DNA from: Oceanobacillus chungangensis | GTDB lineage: Bacteria; Bacillota; Bacilli; Bacillales; Amphibacillaceae | Assembly: GCF_003369565.1 (NCBI RefSeq) | Contig: NZ_PIOD01000008.1 | Location: 1 to 64,000, forward strand | Direction of reading: 5' to 3' | DNA length: 64,000 nucleotides | Part shown: one piece after another, positions 48,095 through 57,204 of the stretch | Layout: every line of letters begins with the position of its first letter | Numbering within the stretch: position 1 is the first letter of the stretch | Notes under the pieces: generated by a model | What the model saw: the letters and a program-made list of their open reading frames with translations, nothing else | Databases searched by the model: none | Told to the model about the DNA's origin: nothing | Position numbers and translations under genes: made by a program

Positions 48095-49798
48095 TTGAGA
48101 AAATTTTTTTGGCATAATATGAAGATAGGTGCTAAATACACCATTGTATTTTCTGTTATGGCCGTAGCATTTATTTCATCCATTTTCATAACGTTTTTGT
48201 TTTTACAGACAACTGATAATAGAATGCAAGATACGACTGTTAAAAATGAGCTTTCGAGCTATGCTGGAGAACTTGTTACAATTTATCAAGAGAAGTACTT
48301 ATTTATTCCAGAATATATATTGTTATCTGATGATGAGATGCTCTCTCAGTATATGGATAAAAGTATTGAATTTGTGGAAGTGGCTAAAAATATTAAACCT
48401 CTCTTGAATAAACAACAGTTATTAAACTTTGATCAAATGATTGCGAACAACCATGAATTAGACCAATATTTTTTTAGTATGATTGTTCCTAATGTACAGC
48501 AAATAAATACAGATCAATTTGCAGAACTACAGAAGGTTGCAAATGAACTTAAAAATGAAACTGCGGATTTAGGACAGCAACTCATGGACGCTGCAAACGA
48601 AGAAAGTGAACAATCATTAAGTACTGCGCAAAACGATTTGAAGAAAGTTACTTCTATTTTGATCCTATCTGCCACATTTTCAATTGTTATTTCGATAATA
48701 TTATTGTTCTTTATTAGCCGAAATATTAGTAAAAGTTTGCAAAATATTGTTCAACACAGTGGTGAAATTGCGAGTGGAAACTTGAATATTAAATCATTGA
48801 CTGTCAAAGGTGAAGATGAGGTTGCACAACTATCATATGCAATGAACCATATGGGTAGTAGTTTACGTGAAATGATTTCAGAAATTCGGGAGGTTTCTAG
48901 AGAAGTTGATCAACAAAGCACGGCATTACTAGATTCTTCTGTTGAGGTAAAAGCTGGTAGTGAACAAGTTGCTATTACGATTGAAGAAATGGCTAAAGGC
49001 TCTGCTAACCAAGCAGATAATTCTGTAGAGATTTCTGAGAGCACACAACTATTCAGTTTAGAAGTCATACGCGCTGGTGAGCAAAGCAACGAATTAAATA
49101 TATTTTCTAGCGAAGTTCTAGAAGCGTCCACGAGTGGAGATAAGCTCATGAAGGAAACTATTCAGCAGATGGACGTCATCCATCTCGTAATGAAAGAATC
49201 ATTAGGGAAAATTACAAGCCTTGAGAACAAAACACGGTCAATTACAGAACTAGTAGATGTTATCCAGTCTATCGCAGATCAAACGAACTTGCTGGCATTG
49301 AATGCTTCGATTGAAGCAGCAAGAGCGGGTGAAGCTGGTCGAGGATTTAATGTTGTAGCAAACGAAGTTAGAAATTTAGCTGAAGGAGTTGCCCAATCTG
49401 TTACCAAGATTAGTGATATCGTGTTTTCGATTATAGAGGAAACAGCCCAAATATCAGAGGAATTAAATCATGGATACACTGAAGTAGATAAAGGTGCTAA
49501 ACAAATAGAATTAACTGGCAAAAGTTTTTCAGCAATTAAGGTAAATGTAGAAGAGATGACAGATAAAATCGGAACAATATCTAATATTCTTGAAGTTATT
49601 GAAGGTTCTAGCAGCACAATTAATGAATCTGTAGAACAGATTGCCGCAATTTCTGAACAGTCTGCTGCAGGATCTGAAGAAATATCAGCTTCTGTAGACG
49701 AGCAAGTAATGTCGGTTGATAATATATCTACAAGCGCAAAAGAATTGGCCGGTATGGTTGAAAGAATGAATGTATTAATTCAAAGATTTAAACTTTAA
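48095..49798 (+). CDS. Methyl-accepting chemotaxis protein (helical-bundle sensor)
   Basis: About 567-aa chemoreceptor. Helix 1 ([23 protein letters not shown]), an extracellular region of about 140 residues that is mostly helical (four-helix-bundle type), helix 2 ([20 protein letters not shown]), HAMP, and signalling domain with tip [25 protein letters not shown]. The longest frame starts 22 codons earlier with no signal; TTG 48095 has GGAGGG 9 bp upstream. It is 26 bp before a sugar-binding lipoprotein gene without any transporter, so the two may form one sensing unit. Confidence 0.88.
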   Translation: MRKFFWHNMKIGAKYTIVFSVMAVAFISSIFITFLFLQTTDNRMQDTTVKNELSSYAGELVTIYQEKYLFIPEYILLSDDEMLSQYMDKSIEFVEVAKNIKPLLNKQQLLNFDQMIANNHELDQYFFSMIVPNVQQINTDQFAELQKVANELKNETADLGQQLMDAANEESEQSLSTAQNDLKKVTSILILSATFSIVISIILLFFISRNISKSLQNIVQHSGEIASGNLNIKSLTVKGEDEVAQLSYAMNHMGSSLREMISEIREVSREVDQQSTALLDSSVEVKAGSEQVAITIEEMAKGSANQADNSVEISESTQLFSLEVIRAGEQSNELNIFSSEVLEASTSGDKLMKETIQQMDVIHLVMKESLGKITSLENKTRSITELVDVIQSIADQTNLLALNASIEAARAGEAGRGFNVVANEVRNLAEGVAQSVTKISDIVFSIIEETAQISEELNHGYTEVDKGAKQIELTGKSFSAIKVNVEEMTDKIGTISNILEVIEGSSSTINESVEQIAAISEQSAAGSEEISASVDEQVMSVDNISTSAKELAGMVERMNVLIQRFKL

Positions 49799-49824
49799 TT
49801 TTTTAAAAAAAGGAGCAAAAAAAA

Positions 49825-50850
49825 TTGAATCAATTTGCCAAACCTAGAGTATTCAAATTGTTGGTTTTTAGCTTATTTCTATGTCTAGTTCTCGTAGGAT
49901 GTTCTGATAGTGCTTCATCATCTAAGAAATCGCTAGAAAATGAAAAAATAAAACTTGTCGACAATGAGGAAAAATTATATGTAGGTTTTATTCTTGATAC
50001 ACTTCGTGATGAACGTTGGTATGGTGATAAGGAAGCTTTTGAGAATGAAATAATTAACTTAGGTGGAAATGTGAAGACACTTGCTGCGAATGGCCACACT
50101 GAAGTACAAATCAAACAAGCAGAATTATTGATTGCAGAAGGTGTTGATGTTCTAGTTGTTGTACCTTCTGATGGAGAAGCTGCTGCTCCAATTGTTGAGT
50201 TAGCACATGAAGCAGGAATTAAGATTATATCTTATGATCGCTTAATAAGGAATGCAGCTGTTGATTACTATATTTCTTTTGATAACACGAAAGTTGGGGA
50301 ATTACAGGCAAAAGAAATATTAAAACATGCTCCTAAAGGTAACTATGTGTATGTAGGTGGTGCTGAATCGGATAATAATGCTGTTTTGTTAAGAAATGGG
50401 ACAATGAATATCTTACAACCACATGTTGATTCAGAGGATATTAATATTATCTTTGATCAGTATACGGATAATTGGGATCCGGCTATAGCCGAGCAAAACA
50501 TGAAAGAGGTTCTAAGTGCGAATAGTGGTCAAGTCGATGCTATTATAGCGGCGAATGATGGAACGGCAGGAGGAGCTATTCGAGCATTGGAAGAAGCACA
50601 GTTAGCTGGAGAAATTCCTGTGTCAGGTCAGGATGCTGAAAAAGAAGCACTTGATCGGGTAAAAGCTGGAACACAAACAATGACTGTTGAAAAACCTATG
50701 GTAGTTATTGCAACGCATGCAGCTGAAATGGCGATGAAATTGGCGAACGGAGAAGATATACAGACTGATATAACTGTAGAAAATGGCCAAGAAGATATCC
50801 CAACTATATTGCTCGAGCCAAGAATACTCACGAAAGATGATATTAAATAA
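49825..50850 (+). CDS. Xylose/ribose-type sugar-binding lipoprotein
   Basis: 341-aa periplasmic-binding-protein fold lipoprotein with lipobox VLVGC (about residue 26). It has the XylF-like segments VGFILDTLRDERWYGDKEAF, GVDVLVVVPSDGEAAAPIVE, YDRLI, AANDGTAGGAIRALEE and TMTVEKP. XylF is the closest pattern, so an aldose such as xylose is likely. Start TTG has AGGAG 9 bp upstream. It is directly downstream of a chemoreceptor and not linked to ABC permease or ATPase genes, which suggests a role in chemotaxis. Confidence 0.88.
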   Translation: MNQFAKPRVFKLLVFSLFLCLVLVGCSDSASSSKKSLENEKIKLVDNEEKLYVGFILDTLRDERWYGDKEAFENEIINLGGNVKTLAANGHTEVQIKQAELLIAEGVDVLVVVPSDGEAAAPIVELAHEAGIKIISYDRLIRNAAVDYYISFDNTKVGELQAKEILKHAPKGNYVYVGGAESDNNAVLLRNGTMNILQPHVDSEDINIIFDQYTDNWDPAIAEQNMKEVLSANSGQVDAIIAANDGTAGGAIRALEEAQLAGEIPVSGQDAEKEALDRVKAGTQTMTVEKPMVVIATHAAEMAMKLANGEDIQTDITVENGQEDIPTILLEPRILTKDDIK

Positions 50851-50933
50851 AGGAAAGAATATACTATCTCACTACTTGATGCAATTCAATTTATTCGGTA
50901 TTTTTCATTTTTGGTTTATAATAAGTATGTACA

Positions 50934-50947
50934 TACTAAAGGAGGGA
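50934..50947. promoter_or_regulatory. Palindromic operator candidate upstream of adh
   Basis: AGTATGTACATACT is a perfect 14-bp palindrome just after a TATAAT box (50927-50932) and just before the AAAGGAGG site of the alcohol dehydrogenase gene. It resembles sites of small winged-helix repressors (MarR/HxlR/PadR-like). The -35 box is weak. Confidence 0.45.
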
Positions 50948-50952
50948 TCATC

Positions 50953-51906
50953 ATGAAAGGTTGGCAATTTGTTGAAACAAATGAACCGTTAGAAATGGTA
51001 GAAAAAGAAGATCCGAAGGCTGAATCCGGCAAAGTTGTAATCGACACAAAGGTGGCAGGCCTCTGTCACTCTGATGTTGGTGTTTTAAGGGACCCAGGTT
51101 GGAAAGCATTACTTGGTGAACTGCCAGTTATAATGGGACACGAAGTAGCAGGTGTTATTAGTGAAGTTGGTGAAGGAGTAACAGGGTATCAAGTTGGCGA
51201 CAAAGTAGCTGTCTGTCCTACTGGCCCAAGTGGAATGGCTCCAGGTTATGCGTATGGCGGGGGCTTTGGTACAAAAGTTTTAGCGCCAGCTGAAGACTTA
51301 GTTAGGATTCCTGATGGCGTTTCATTTGCACAAGCAGCTGCTGGTACGGATGCAGGAATGACATCATATCATGCAACTTTCACTAAAGGTGGAGTAAAAG
51401 AAGGTATGACGGTTGGTATGATTGGTATTGGCGGGTTAGGTCAAATTGCTTTAGAAGCTGCTGTTGCAAAAGGAGCTACAGTTTATGCAATTGATAAAAA
51501 TCCAAATGCTCGTGAATTAGCTGAAAAATTAGGCGCAGCAGGAACCTATGAAAGTGTAAAAGATATTGAACAATTTAAACCTGAAGTAATTATTGATTTT
51601 GCTGGATTTGATGTAACGACGAGGGAAGCTTTAGAGTCTATTGGTTTCCAAGGTAAAGTAGTCCTTGTTGGTATGGGTAAACTAGAAACAACTCTAAATG
51701 TTACTTCATTGATAACAAAACAAGCAACACTTGTTGGAAGTAACGGGGGTACCAAACAAGATATTGAAGAAATATATGAATTGTTTGCTAGCGGCAAAGT
51801 AAATCCTAAAATAACTGAAATTACTTTTGATGAAATTCCTGAAGGTATTCAGATGCTAGAAAATGGTAAAGTAACTGGTAGATTAGTAGCTAACATGGAA
51901 AAATAA
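50953..51906 (+). CDS. Zinc-type alcohol dehydrogenase (MDR family)
   Basis: 317-aa cytoplasmic oxidoreductase. The catalytic zinc site is suggested by AGLCHSDVG (Cys), GHEVAG (His-Glu) and an aspartate in GTDAGMTSYHA at the position of the third ligand, as in Thermoanaerobacter-type enzymes. The four-cysteine structural zinc loop of ADH1-type enzymes is missing, and the protein is shorter than usual (about 340). The NAD(P) motif is GIGGLGQIALEAA. ATG 50953 with AAAGGAGGG is chosen over the longer frame. Single gene with its own terminator. Substrate unknown. Confidence 0.88.
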   Translation: MKGWQFVETNEPLEMVEKEDPKAESGKVVIDTKVAGLCHSDVGVLRDPGWKALLGELPVIMGHEVAGVISEVGEGVTGYQVGDKVAVCPTGPSGMAPGYAYGGGFGTKVLAPAEDLVRIPDGVSFAQAAAGTDAGMTSYHATFTKGGVKEGMTVGMIGIGGLGQIALEAAVAKGATVYAIDKNPNARELAEKLGAAGTYESVKDIEQFKPEVIIDFAGFDVTTREALESIGFQGKVVLVGMGKLETTLNVTSLITKQATLVGSNGGTKQDIEEIYELFASGKVNPKITEITFDEIPEGIQMLENGKVTGRLVANMEK

Positions 51907-51920
51907 GTATTTAATATCAA

Positions 51921-51963
51921 CCTAAGAAGTGGATATTAACTCCCTGCTTCTTAGGTTTTTTTT
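51921..51963 (+). terminator. Terminator of adh
   Basis: Stem CCTAAGAAG/CTTCTTAGG with a 17-nt loop followed by eight or nine T residues. Confidence 0.88.
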
Positions 51964-52009
51964 GCTAACTTCCATATTTTTGATACGCCATATATTTATA
52001 CTTGTAGAG

Positions 52010-52200
52010 AAGACCTTTCGTTAGTTCACTGAACTTTTGAGAGGTCTTTTCTTCTATATTTTTAGTTAATATGTGCGTAAATGTTCATCGTAGTATTAAT
52101 GTCAGAATGCCATAAACGTTCCTGAATCTCTTTTATACCTGCCCCTTTCATATAAGATATTAGGCGTTGAGTATATAAAGCGGGACACAGGGTTAGGTCC
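52010..52200 (-). pseudogene. Tyrosine recombinase C-terminal remnant
   Basis: The minus strand reads LISYMKGAGIKEIQERLWHSDINTTMNIYAHIN, then a stop, then TSQKFSELTKGLL. This contains the typical end of a tyrosine recombinase (I-K-E-I-Q-E-R-L-x-H-S, T-T-M-x-I-Y-A-H) with the nucleophile tyrosine still present. It comes from a somewhat different integrase than the one at 13.3 kb. A GCTAAC arm-like motif lies at 51964, but no groEL core copy is visible here. Confidence 0.78.
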
Positions 52201-52346
52201 AATTTATCTGTTATAAGCGCCTAACCGCCTGTCTTTTTGTTGGTACATCCCATCCTATGCGTTTAAACATTTAAATTCATATAGGGCGAATTTTTAGATA
52301 GAAGGTAAATAAAACTAGTAAAAAAAAGAAATAGAAGAGATACATT

Positions 52347-53228
52347 CTATTTCTTAAATGGAATATTCAATAATTCTGGTACTGTGACAAACTCGTAGCC
52401 TTGCTCTTGCAGTGCCGGGATAATTTGACGAAGCGATTCGATTGTATTGGTTCGATTTCCACCCGATTCTGCCCCATCGTGCATGAGAATAATCGCGCCT
52501 GGTTGAATGTTGTCTAAAACATTCGAAGCAATAACTTCCGGCGGGTCTTCCTGCCAATCCAACGAATCAACCGACCAGGCAATCACATAATAGTTCATTT
52601 CGCCAAGCTTTTCGACTAATTCATTGTATAAGAAGCCATATGGTGGTCTAAATAATTTTGTCCGGTAACCTATTATATCGTTAAGAGCATCTTCCGTTCT
52701 AGTTACTTCCCGCTCGAGGGTTTTGAGGTCGGATTCTTCGACAAGATTAGGATGGGAGTACGTATGGTTTCCGATTATATGACCCCCGTTTTGAACTCGC
52801 TTGACAATTTCAGGATTAGCAACGGCTCTTGAACCTAACATGAAGAATGTTGCTGGTACATTGTACTGTTTTAATACATCTAATACCCCATTTGTAAAAC
52901 GTGGGTCAGGACCATCATCAAAAGTTAAAGCTACTCTTTTTTGATCAGTAGGACCTTGTAAGAAAAATATATCTGGATACCGTTGTTGTAAAATTCTCAG
53001 GTCAACAGGCTGCTGACGTTCCCGCTCGGGATTTTCAGGTCCTCCTTTCAGGTCAGGAAAATCTGCTTCAGAATCATCTCGTATGTCCTCTTTCGACCAT
53101 TGTCGCGATACATTTACCAAGTGTTCCTCATTCGCATAAACAGTCATGATATCTGTTATATGAAAACAAAATAAAAACCCGGCAACCAACAACCACTTTA
53201 ATATTCGATCTTTCATCCATTCATTCAT
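52347..53228 (-). CDS. Polysaccharide deacetylase (NodB domain), exported
   Basis: 293-aa carbohydrate esterase family 4 protein with an N-terminal signal sequence (WLLVAGFLFCFHITDIMTVYA, cleavage likely after YANE-like region). The NodB motifs are LTFDDGPD (catalytic and metal aspartates), HTYSHP (metal histidines), FRPPYG and ILMHDG. It would remove acetyl groups from peptidoglycan or another N-acetylglucosamine polymer outside the membrane. It resembles YxkH/YjeA-type Bacillus proteins. Single gene, no close partner. Confidence 0.9.
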   Translation of the reverse strand: MNEWMKDRILKWLLVAGFLFCFHITDIMTVYANEEHLVNVSRQWSKEDIRDDSEADFPDLKGGPENPERERQQPVDLRILQQRYPDIFFLQGPTDQKRVALTFDDGPDPRFTNGVLDVLKQYNVPATFFMLGSRAVANPEIVKRVQNGGHIIGNHTYSHPNLVEESDLKTLEREVTRTEDALNDIIGYRTKLFRPPYGFLYNELVEKLGEMNYYVIAWSVDSLDWQEDPPEVIASNVLDNIQPGAIILMHDGAESGGNRTNTIESLRQIIPALQEQGYEFVTVPELLNIPFKK

Positions 53229-53768
53229 CTCCTTTTATAATACCCGTTTAACAGGGACTATTTATTATCACCATTGTTATTGTTGATGAAAGAGGATTAT
53301 TTATTCAAAAAGAAGGAAAATAGTTTCCGTTTATTATTATTGAGTATCTTAATTTAAGTCATTTTCCGGGTAAACCACAATTAAATCGTGATTGGTTACT
53401 TACTCATTCGAGGCGTTATTCACATTATTGCCTATGTGAAAGTACTCGAAGTAGCTACAGGGGTAGAGGTGGGGAAGAGGTTTTTGCTTCGCACCTTACA
53501 TTGAAATAAAACAATGTATCATCTTAGGGAGATAGAAATAGAGATACCTATCAATAATAGGGCGTAATAGAATCCATTTCGAAAAGATTAATCAAAATGA
53601 ATTCTTTTTAATAACAATGTTTGTTCAAAGGTTTTCAAAAAACATGATTATCCAATCTACCTGCTATAAAGAGCATATTTGGGAATAAAAGTTAATATGA
53701 TTTAAATAGTCCTGTCAGACCTTTCCTTTATTAAGTTAAATATAGTATGAAGTATTGGGGGCTTGAAA
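53229..53768. other. 540-bp gap between divergent cell-wall genes
   Basis: No ORF or RNA gene seen. It must hold the two outward promoters for the deacetylase and the LysM-GH18 gene. TGAAAATGTTT... at the right end is preceded by a GGGGG ribosome binding site. Confidence 0.5.
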
Positions 53769-55031
53769 ATGTTTACTCACATCGTTCAGCCGGGTAACAC
53801 TTTATTTACAATAAGTAGAATGTATGGTTTGTCCATTGAACAGATACGGAGTGTCAATGGTTTAGTGGAAACCAATATTGTTCCAGGGCAGGCACTTCTT
53901 ATTCCACTTTATATATATACTGTTCAACCTGGCGACACACTGTTTAGTATAGCAAGAAAAGCAGATGTTTCCTTAGAACAATTAAGAGCAGTTAATCCTT
54001 CAATAATCCCCTATTCATTACAACCAGGAATGAAAATTACCATTCCAAATATATCAGATTATCTTGCAAGTACTTTAAGTTTTTATGCTGTTCGAACCCC
54101 AGAATTGGATCGTACAACAATTAGGGACTTTGCACCTTACACAACTTCAATTTCTATTTTTGAATTCCATATTACTGCAAATGGAGATATTGCAAATGAT
54201 CTTAATGATTTAGCAGCTATTGAAGAGGCTTGGAGAAATAGAGTAACACCACTTGCAACCATTACGAATCTCACTCCAAAAGGTTTCAGTACAGAAATTG
54301 TTCATCAAGTGCTAAATAATCCAACAGCGAGAACAAATCTTGTCAATAATATTTATTATTTGATATCAAGAAAAGGGTACGGTGGAGTAAATATTGATTT
54401 TGAGCGCGTAAGTACTGAGGATAGGGATTTATTTACAGGGTTTTTACGTCAATTAAGGGACCGCTTTGCATCAATTGGATATTTGTTAACAATAGCTATT
54501 CCCGCTAAAACAAGCGAAGATATCCCATGGTTAAAGGGCTATGATTATGGAGGAATTGGGTCTGTTGTCGATTTTATGTTTATCATGGCTTATGATTGGC
54601 ATTATGGAGGGGGCGAACCGGGTCCTGTTGCCCCAATTACTGAAGTTAGAAAAGCAATTGAATTTGCCTTAGAAAGGGTTCCAAGAAGCAAAATTATCCT
54701 TGGAGTACCTCTTTACGGCTATGACTGGATAATACCATTTACACCTGGGACAGTTGCACCAGCTATATCAAACCAGAGTGCAATTGATACAGCCATGAAG
54801 TATCAGTCACCTATACAATATTCAAAGGAATATGAATCTCCATTCTTTCGATATAGAGATGAGGAAGGACTACTACATGAAGTTTGGTTTGAGGATGTCA
54901 GAAGTATGAGCAAAAAAATGATAACAGTTCGAGAGTATCGTTTACTAGGATTAGGTGCATGGCAATTAACACTAGGGTTTGCTCAAGGAACATGGCTTTT
55001 AACAAAGTTTTTCACCATTAAAAAAGCATAA
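53769..55031 (+). CDS. LysM-LysM-GH18 glycosidase (SleL/YaaH-like)
   Basis: 420-aa protein with two LysM repeats (about 4-48, HIVQPGNTLFTISRMYGLS; about 51-97, YTVQPGDTLFSIARKADVS) and a GH18 domain (about 105-415) with GGVNIDFERV as the DxxDxE-type catalytic region and MAYDWHYGGGEPGPV. It lacks a signal peptide, as do the spore proteins YaaH/SleL that hydrolyse cortex fragments between GlcNAc and muramic lactam. A germination or spore-coat role is likely by family. ATG 53769 is used rather than TTG 53763 because of its spacing from GGGGG. Confidence 0.88.
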   Translation: MFTHIVQPGNTLFTISRMYGLSIEQIRSVNGLVETNIVPGQALLIPLYIYTVQPGDTLFSIARKADVSLEQLRAVNPSIIPYSLQPGMKITIPNISDYLASTLSFYAVRTPELDRTTIRDFAPYTTSISIFEFHITANGDIANDLNDLAAIEEAWRNRVTPLATITNLTPKGFSTEIVHQVLNNPTARTNLVNNIYYLISRKGYGGVNIDFERVSTEDRDLFTGFLRQLRDRFASIGYLLTIAIPAKTSEDIPWLKGYDYGGIGSVVDFMFIMAYDWHYGGGEPGPVAPITEVRKAIEFALERVPRSKIILGVPLYGYDWIIPFTPGTVAPAISNQSAIDTAMKYQSPIQYSKEYESPFFRYRDEEGLLHEVWFEDVRSMSKKMITVREYRLLGLGAWQLTLGFAQGTWLLTKFFTIKKA

Positions 55032-55071
55032 TTTTAATATAATGTAAAAAAACTCAGTGAAACAAAATTCA

Positions 55072-55090
55072 GTGCGGCATGATGTATTAA
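55072..55090 (+). repeat. Attachment core copy 4 (degenerate)
   Basis: GTGCGGCATGATGTA matches the groEL core except at the first bases and the stop codon end (TATT instead of TAAT). It lacks the upstream arm module, perhaps cut off by the GH18 gene, which ends 41 bp earlier. A decayed integrase tail follows at 55.16 kb as expected. Confidence 0.5.
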
Positions 55091-55161
55091 GCCCGAAAAT
55101 TCTTGTAAGTAAAGGTTTCCTAGCAAAAAGATGTAAAATATTAAATTAATGTATATAATTT

Positions 55162-55206
55162 TAAGCTTCTCATCAATCTGTACAAATTGATGAGAAGCTT
55201 TATTAT
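55162..55206 (-). pseudogene. Tyrosine recombinase C-terminal tail, now a perfect hairpin
   Basis: The minus strand reads KASHQFVQ and, shifted, RLMRSL, matching EASQKFGQLMRSL. The ends now form a perfect stem AAGCTTCTCATCAAT/ATTGATGAGAAGCTT, so it may act as a terminator for GH18. Confidence 0.55.
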
Positions 55207-55322
55207 TTTGGTACAGTTTGGGACTCTAGAGCTCTTATCCATGCAAGTCAGGAATAAAATCAGCTGGGAAGAACTTAATCTTCTTGACTAATTTGTATAT
55301 TAGCATGAATCATCACGACTTT

Positions 55323-56165
55323 CTATAGTGAATTCATCTCTTTAATCAATTCCGATATACTTTTCACTTTTCTTCCGTTATATTCGGTATATTCCGAGCT
55401 ATATAAATCAATATATACCGTTTGCATCCCAATGTTAATGGCTGGAGCAATATCGTTTATATAATTATCACCAATAGATAAACCTTTTTCAGGTCGAATA
55501 TTAAACTCTTGTAAGAGGTTTAAAAAATGTTTCTTTGTATCTAACGGTTTATTTGCTTCAGTGATAATATTTTCAAATATGTTCTGCAAATTTAAATTTT
55601 GAAGAATACGATGTACATTTTCTTTCTGGCTGTTCGTCAATAGCACTATATTTTTCTTTTCTTTAAGATGTATAAGTGCATCCCGTAGACCAGTTATTTT
55701 GGTTAAATGAAACTGATCTGTTGCCATAAAGTTTTTCGTTTGAACATAGGCGGATTTTGTATCTTGTATGCCGAAATGTTTTGCACAAACATTTGGGATC
55801 CACCATCCATCGCTAATTGCGATCATTGTATCAGAATCAAAATTTAATGGTTGCGGATAAAGCTTTCGTATTAAGTCTGATTCCAATTCTTTTCCTTTCC
55901 AAGTCCAAGCCTTTACAACCGTTGATTGAACCGGAGCTAATTTTAATACATAATCATGAATAACGTCGTATACTCTTCCTATTGTTACAACATGTTCTCC
56001 AGATACTATCTTTTCGTATTCTTTTATAAAAAATGGCTGTACATCTTCTGGCAGCTGATTTTTTAATTGTTCCGCATAATAAACGAAATGGTCTGTATCC
56101 TCGTATAAAGTGCCGTCGAAATCAAAAATGACTAATTCCGCGTTTTCTATTATATTTCTTTCCAT
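55323..56165 (-). CDS. HAD-superfamily hydrolase
   Basis: 280-aa cytoplasmic phosphatase-like protein. HAD motif 1 is FDFDGTLYED (nucleophile and acid aspartates), motif 2 is LLTNSQ, motif 3 lysine is in NKPLDTKK, and motif 4 is GDNYINDI. The helical cap (about 25-140) is of C1 type. ATG 56165 is chosen because GGAGGT lies just upstream; the longer frame from 56198 has no signal. Substrate unknown. Confidence 0.85.
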   Translation of the reverse strand: MERNIIENAELVIFDFDGTLYEDTDHFVYYAEQLKNQLPEDVQPFFIKEYEKIVSGEHVVTIGRVYDVIHDYVLKLAPVQSTVVKAWTWKGKELESDLIRKLYPQPLNFDSDTMIAISDGWWIPNVCAKHFGIQDTKSAYVQTKNFMATDQFHLTKITGLRDALIHLKEKKNIVLLTNSQKENVHRILQNLNLQNIFENIITEANKPLDTKKHFLNLLQEFNIRPEKGLSIGDNYINDIAPAINIGMQTVYIDLYSSEYTEYNGRKVKSISELIKEMNSL

Positions 56166-56437
56166 GCCTACCTCCAGTAATTCTTTAAAAATATCCACTG
56201 GTATATTATCAGCATAAAATGGTCTAAAATATATAGGGATTTAATGGGAATTTTAGACAGTATTGTAAGAGGTTGATTTTATAGTGGATATTAATCATTT
56301 TTATAATTATGGCAGTCTTTTCATGTGAGTTTTTTCAATAAAAATTAGACATTACGCATAAATAGGGGAAAGTACTAAAGTTGAATAGATTGAATAAGAA
56401 ATAACTAGCAACTGTAACAGGGTTACATGCCCTTATT

Positions 56438-56640
56438 TGCTAACATCTTGCTAACGCGATCCAGTGAAAAACGATAAATTCTCGTTATAGATGTTACAGG
56501 CAACAACAATATCCAAAATGGTGATTTAACGCACCTTTCACATATATCATTAACGATATTACACACTCTCATCTTACGGGCGACATGATGTAATCACATC
56601 AACCTAAACATTGATATATCAATTGCTTACACGACTTTAT
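56438..56640 (+). repeat. Attachment module 5
   Basis: TGCTAACATCTTGCTAACGC (56438-56457), CGATAAATTCTCGTTATAGATG, TTACA, ATTTAACGCAC, ATTAACGATATTACACAC, TCTCATCTTACG, core GGGCGACATGATGTAA (56578-56593) and a downstream segment with ACATTGATATAT as after groEL. TGCTAAC to core is 144 bp, close to modules 1 and 2. Confidence 0.75.
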
Positions 56641-56730
56641 CGTCTCTAATTTCATACATGCATTCTTACTCTTACATCAAAATACACACTGTTCATTGGA
56701 AGAAAGTGAGTATGTAAACATAAAACAATT

Positions 56731-56905
56731 ATAATCATTCTTTCCCTTGAGAATGCAATGGAAAGTATGAGTTAATTAAGATGTCGGACCGATAGACTCT
56801 TGTGAAAGGAGGCTGATTATATTGATCACAAATTCTGAGGTGATTTCCGCATAGCGGGAATCACTAAGTGGGACCGTATCACGATGTGCGGTCCCATTTT
56901 ATTTA
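56731..56905 (+). repeat. Leader-like element 1: short ORF and hairpins
   Basis: Starts TATAATCATTCTTTCCCTTG, then AAAGGAGGCTGATT and a 10-codon frame from ATT/TTG (ITNSEVISA, stop TAG at 56852-56854). Next come GTGATTTCCGC-atag-CGGGAATCAC and a terminator TGGGACCG/CGGTCCCATTTTATTT (56870-56905). A diverged second copy begins at 57560. Function unknown; it may be a transcription attenuator or a decayed small toxin locus. Confidence 0.5.
56870..56905 (+). terminator. Terminator of leader-like element 1
   Basis: Stem TGGGACCG/CGGTCCCA with a 12-nt loop and a following TTTTATTT. Confidence 0.85.
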
Positions 56906-57099
56906 GCAGGTAAGAAAGCAAACTTTCTTCCGCTGCATAAGTGCAACTAAGGCATTTTGCCATAAAACTTGGCGATATGCCAAGTTTTCTAATAAAAAAT
57001 TTCGGAAAATTTGCACCTTTCCATAATAGGAAAAATCGCTTATAATTTGCAATAAGTAGTACTGTTATTTTAAAAAATTATGAAAGGAGTTGTTACGTG

Positions 57100-57204
57100 A
57101 TGAATGTCTTACAGGTTAATTTCGATATTGCTGAATATGTATATGTTGAGAAGGAGGACGTAAATCGTGCAATACAAAAATGCAAAAGAGGTCCTTCCCC
57201 CTAG
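57100..57204 (+). CDS. Small protein (34 aa) overlapping the CD3324-like gene
   Basis: ATG 57100 with GAAAGGAG upstream opens a 34-codon frame, MNVLQVNFDIAEYVYVEKED and on, ending TAG 57202-57204. It overlaps the next gene by 38 bp in another frame and contains that gene's AAGGAGG ribosome binding site, so translational coupling is plausible. No family recognised. Confidence 0.45.
   Translation: MNVLQVNFDIAEYVYVEKEDVNRAIQKCKRGPSP

Larger units (their letters stand above)
47688..55086. mobile_element. Cassette 4 of the groEL array (possibly two cassettes)
   Basis: Between core copies at 47672-47687 and 55072-55086. It has an integrase tail at 47.8 kb and a second recombinase remnant at 52.0-52.2 kb, so at least two insertions are probably present. 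Cargo: chemoreceptor, sugar-binding lipoprotein, alcohol dehydrogenase; then deacetylase and GH18. Confidence 0.45.
55087..56593. mobile_element. Cassette 5 of the groEL array
   Basis: 1.5 kb between the degenerate core at 55072 and the core at 56578-56593. The only cargo is the HAD hydrolase gene. Confidence 0.45.

Noticed and set aside
56805-56860. Type I toxin (holin-like) gene at the first leader element
   Set aside because: The ribosome binding site and terminator layout are reminiscent of such loci, but the ORF has only about 10 codons and no membrane segment, so the call cannot be supported.
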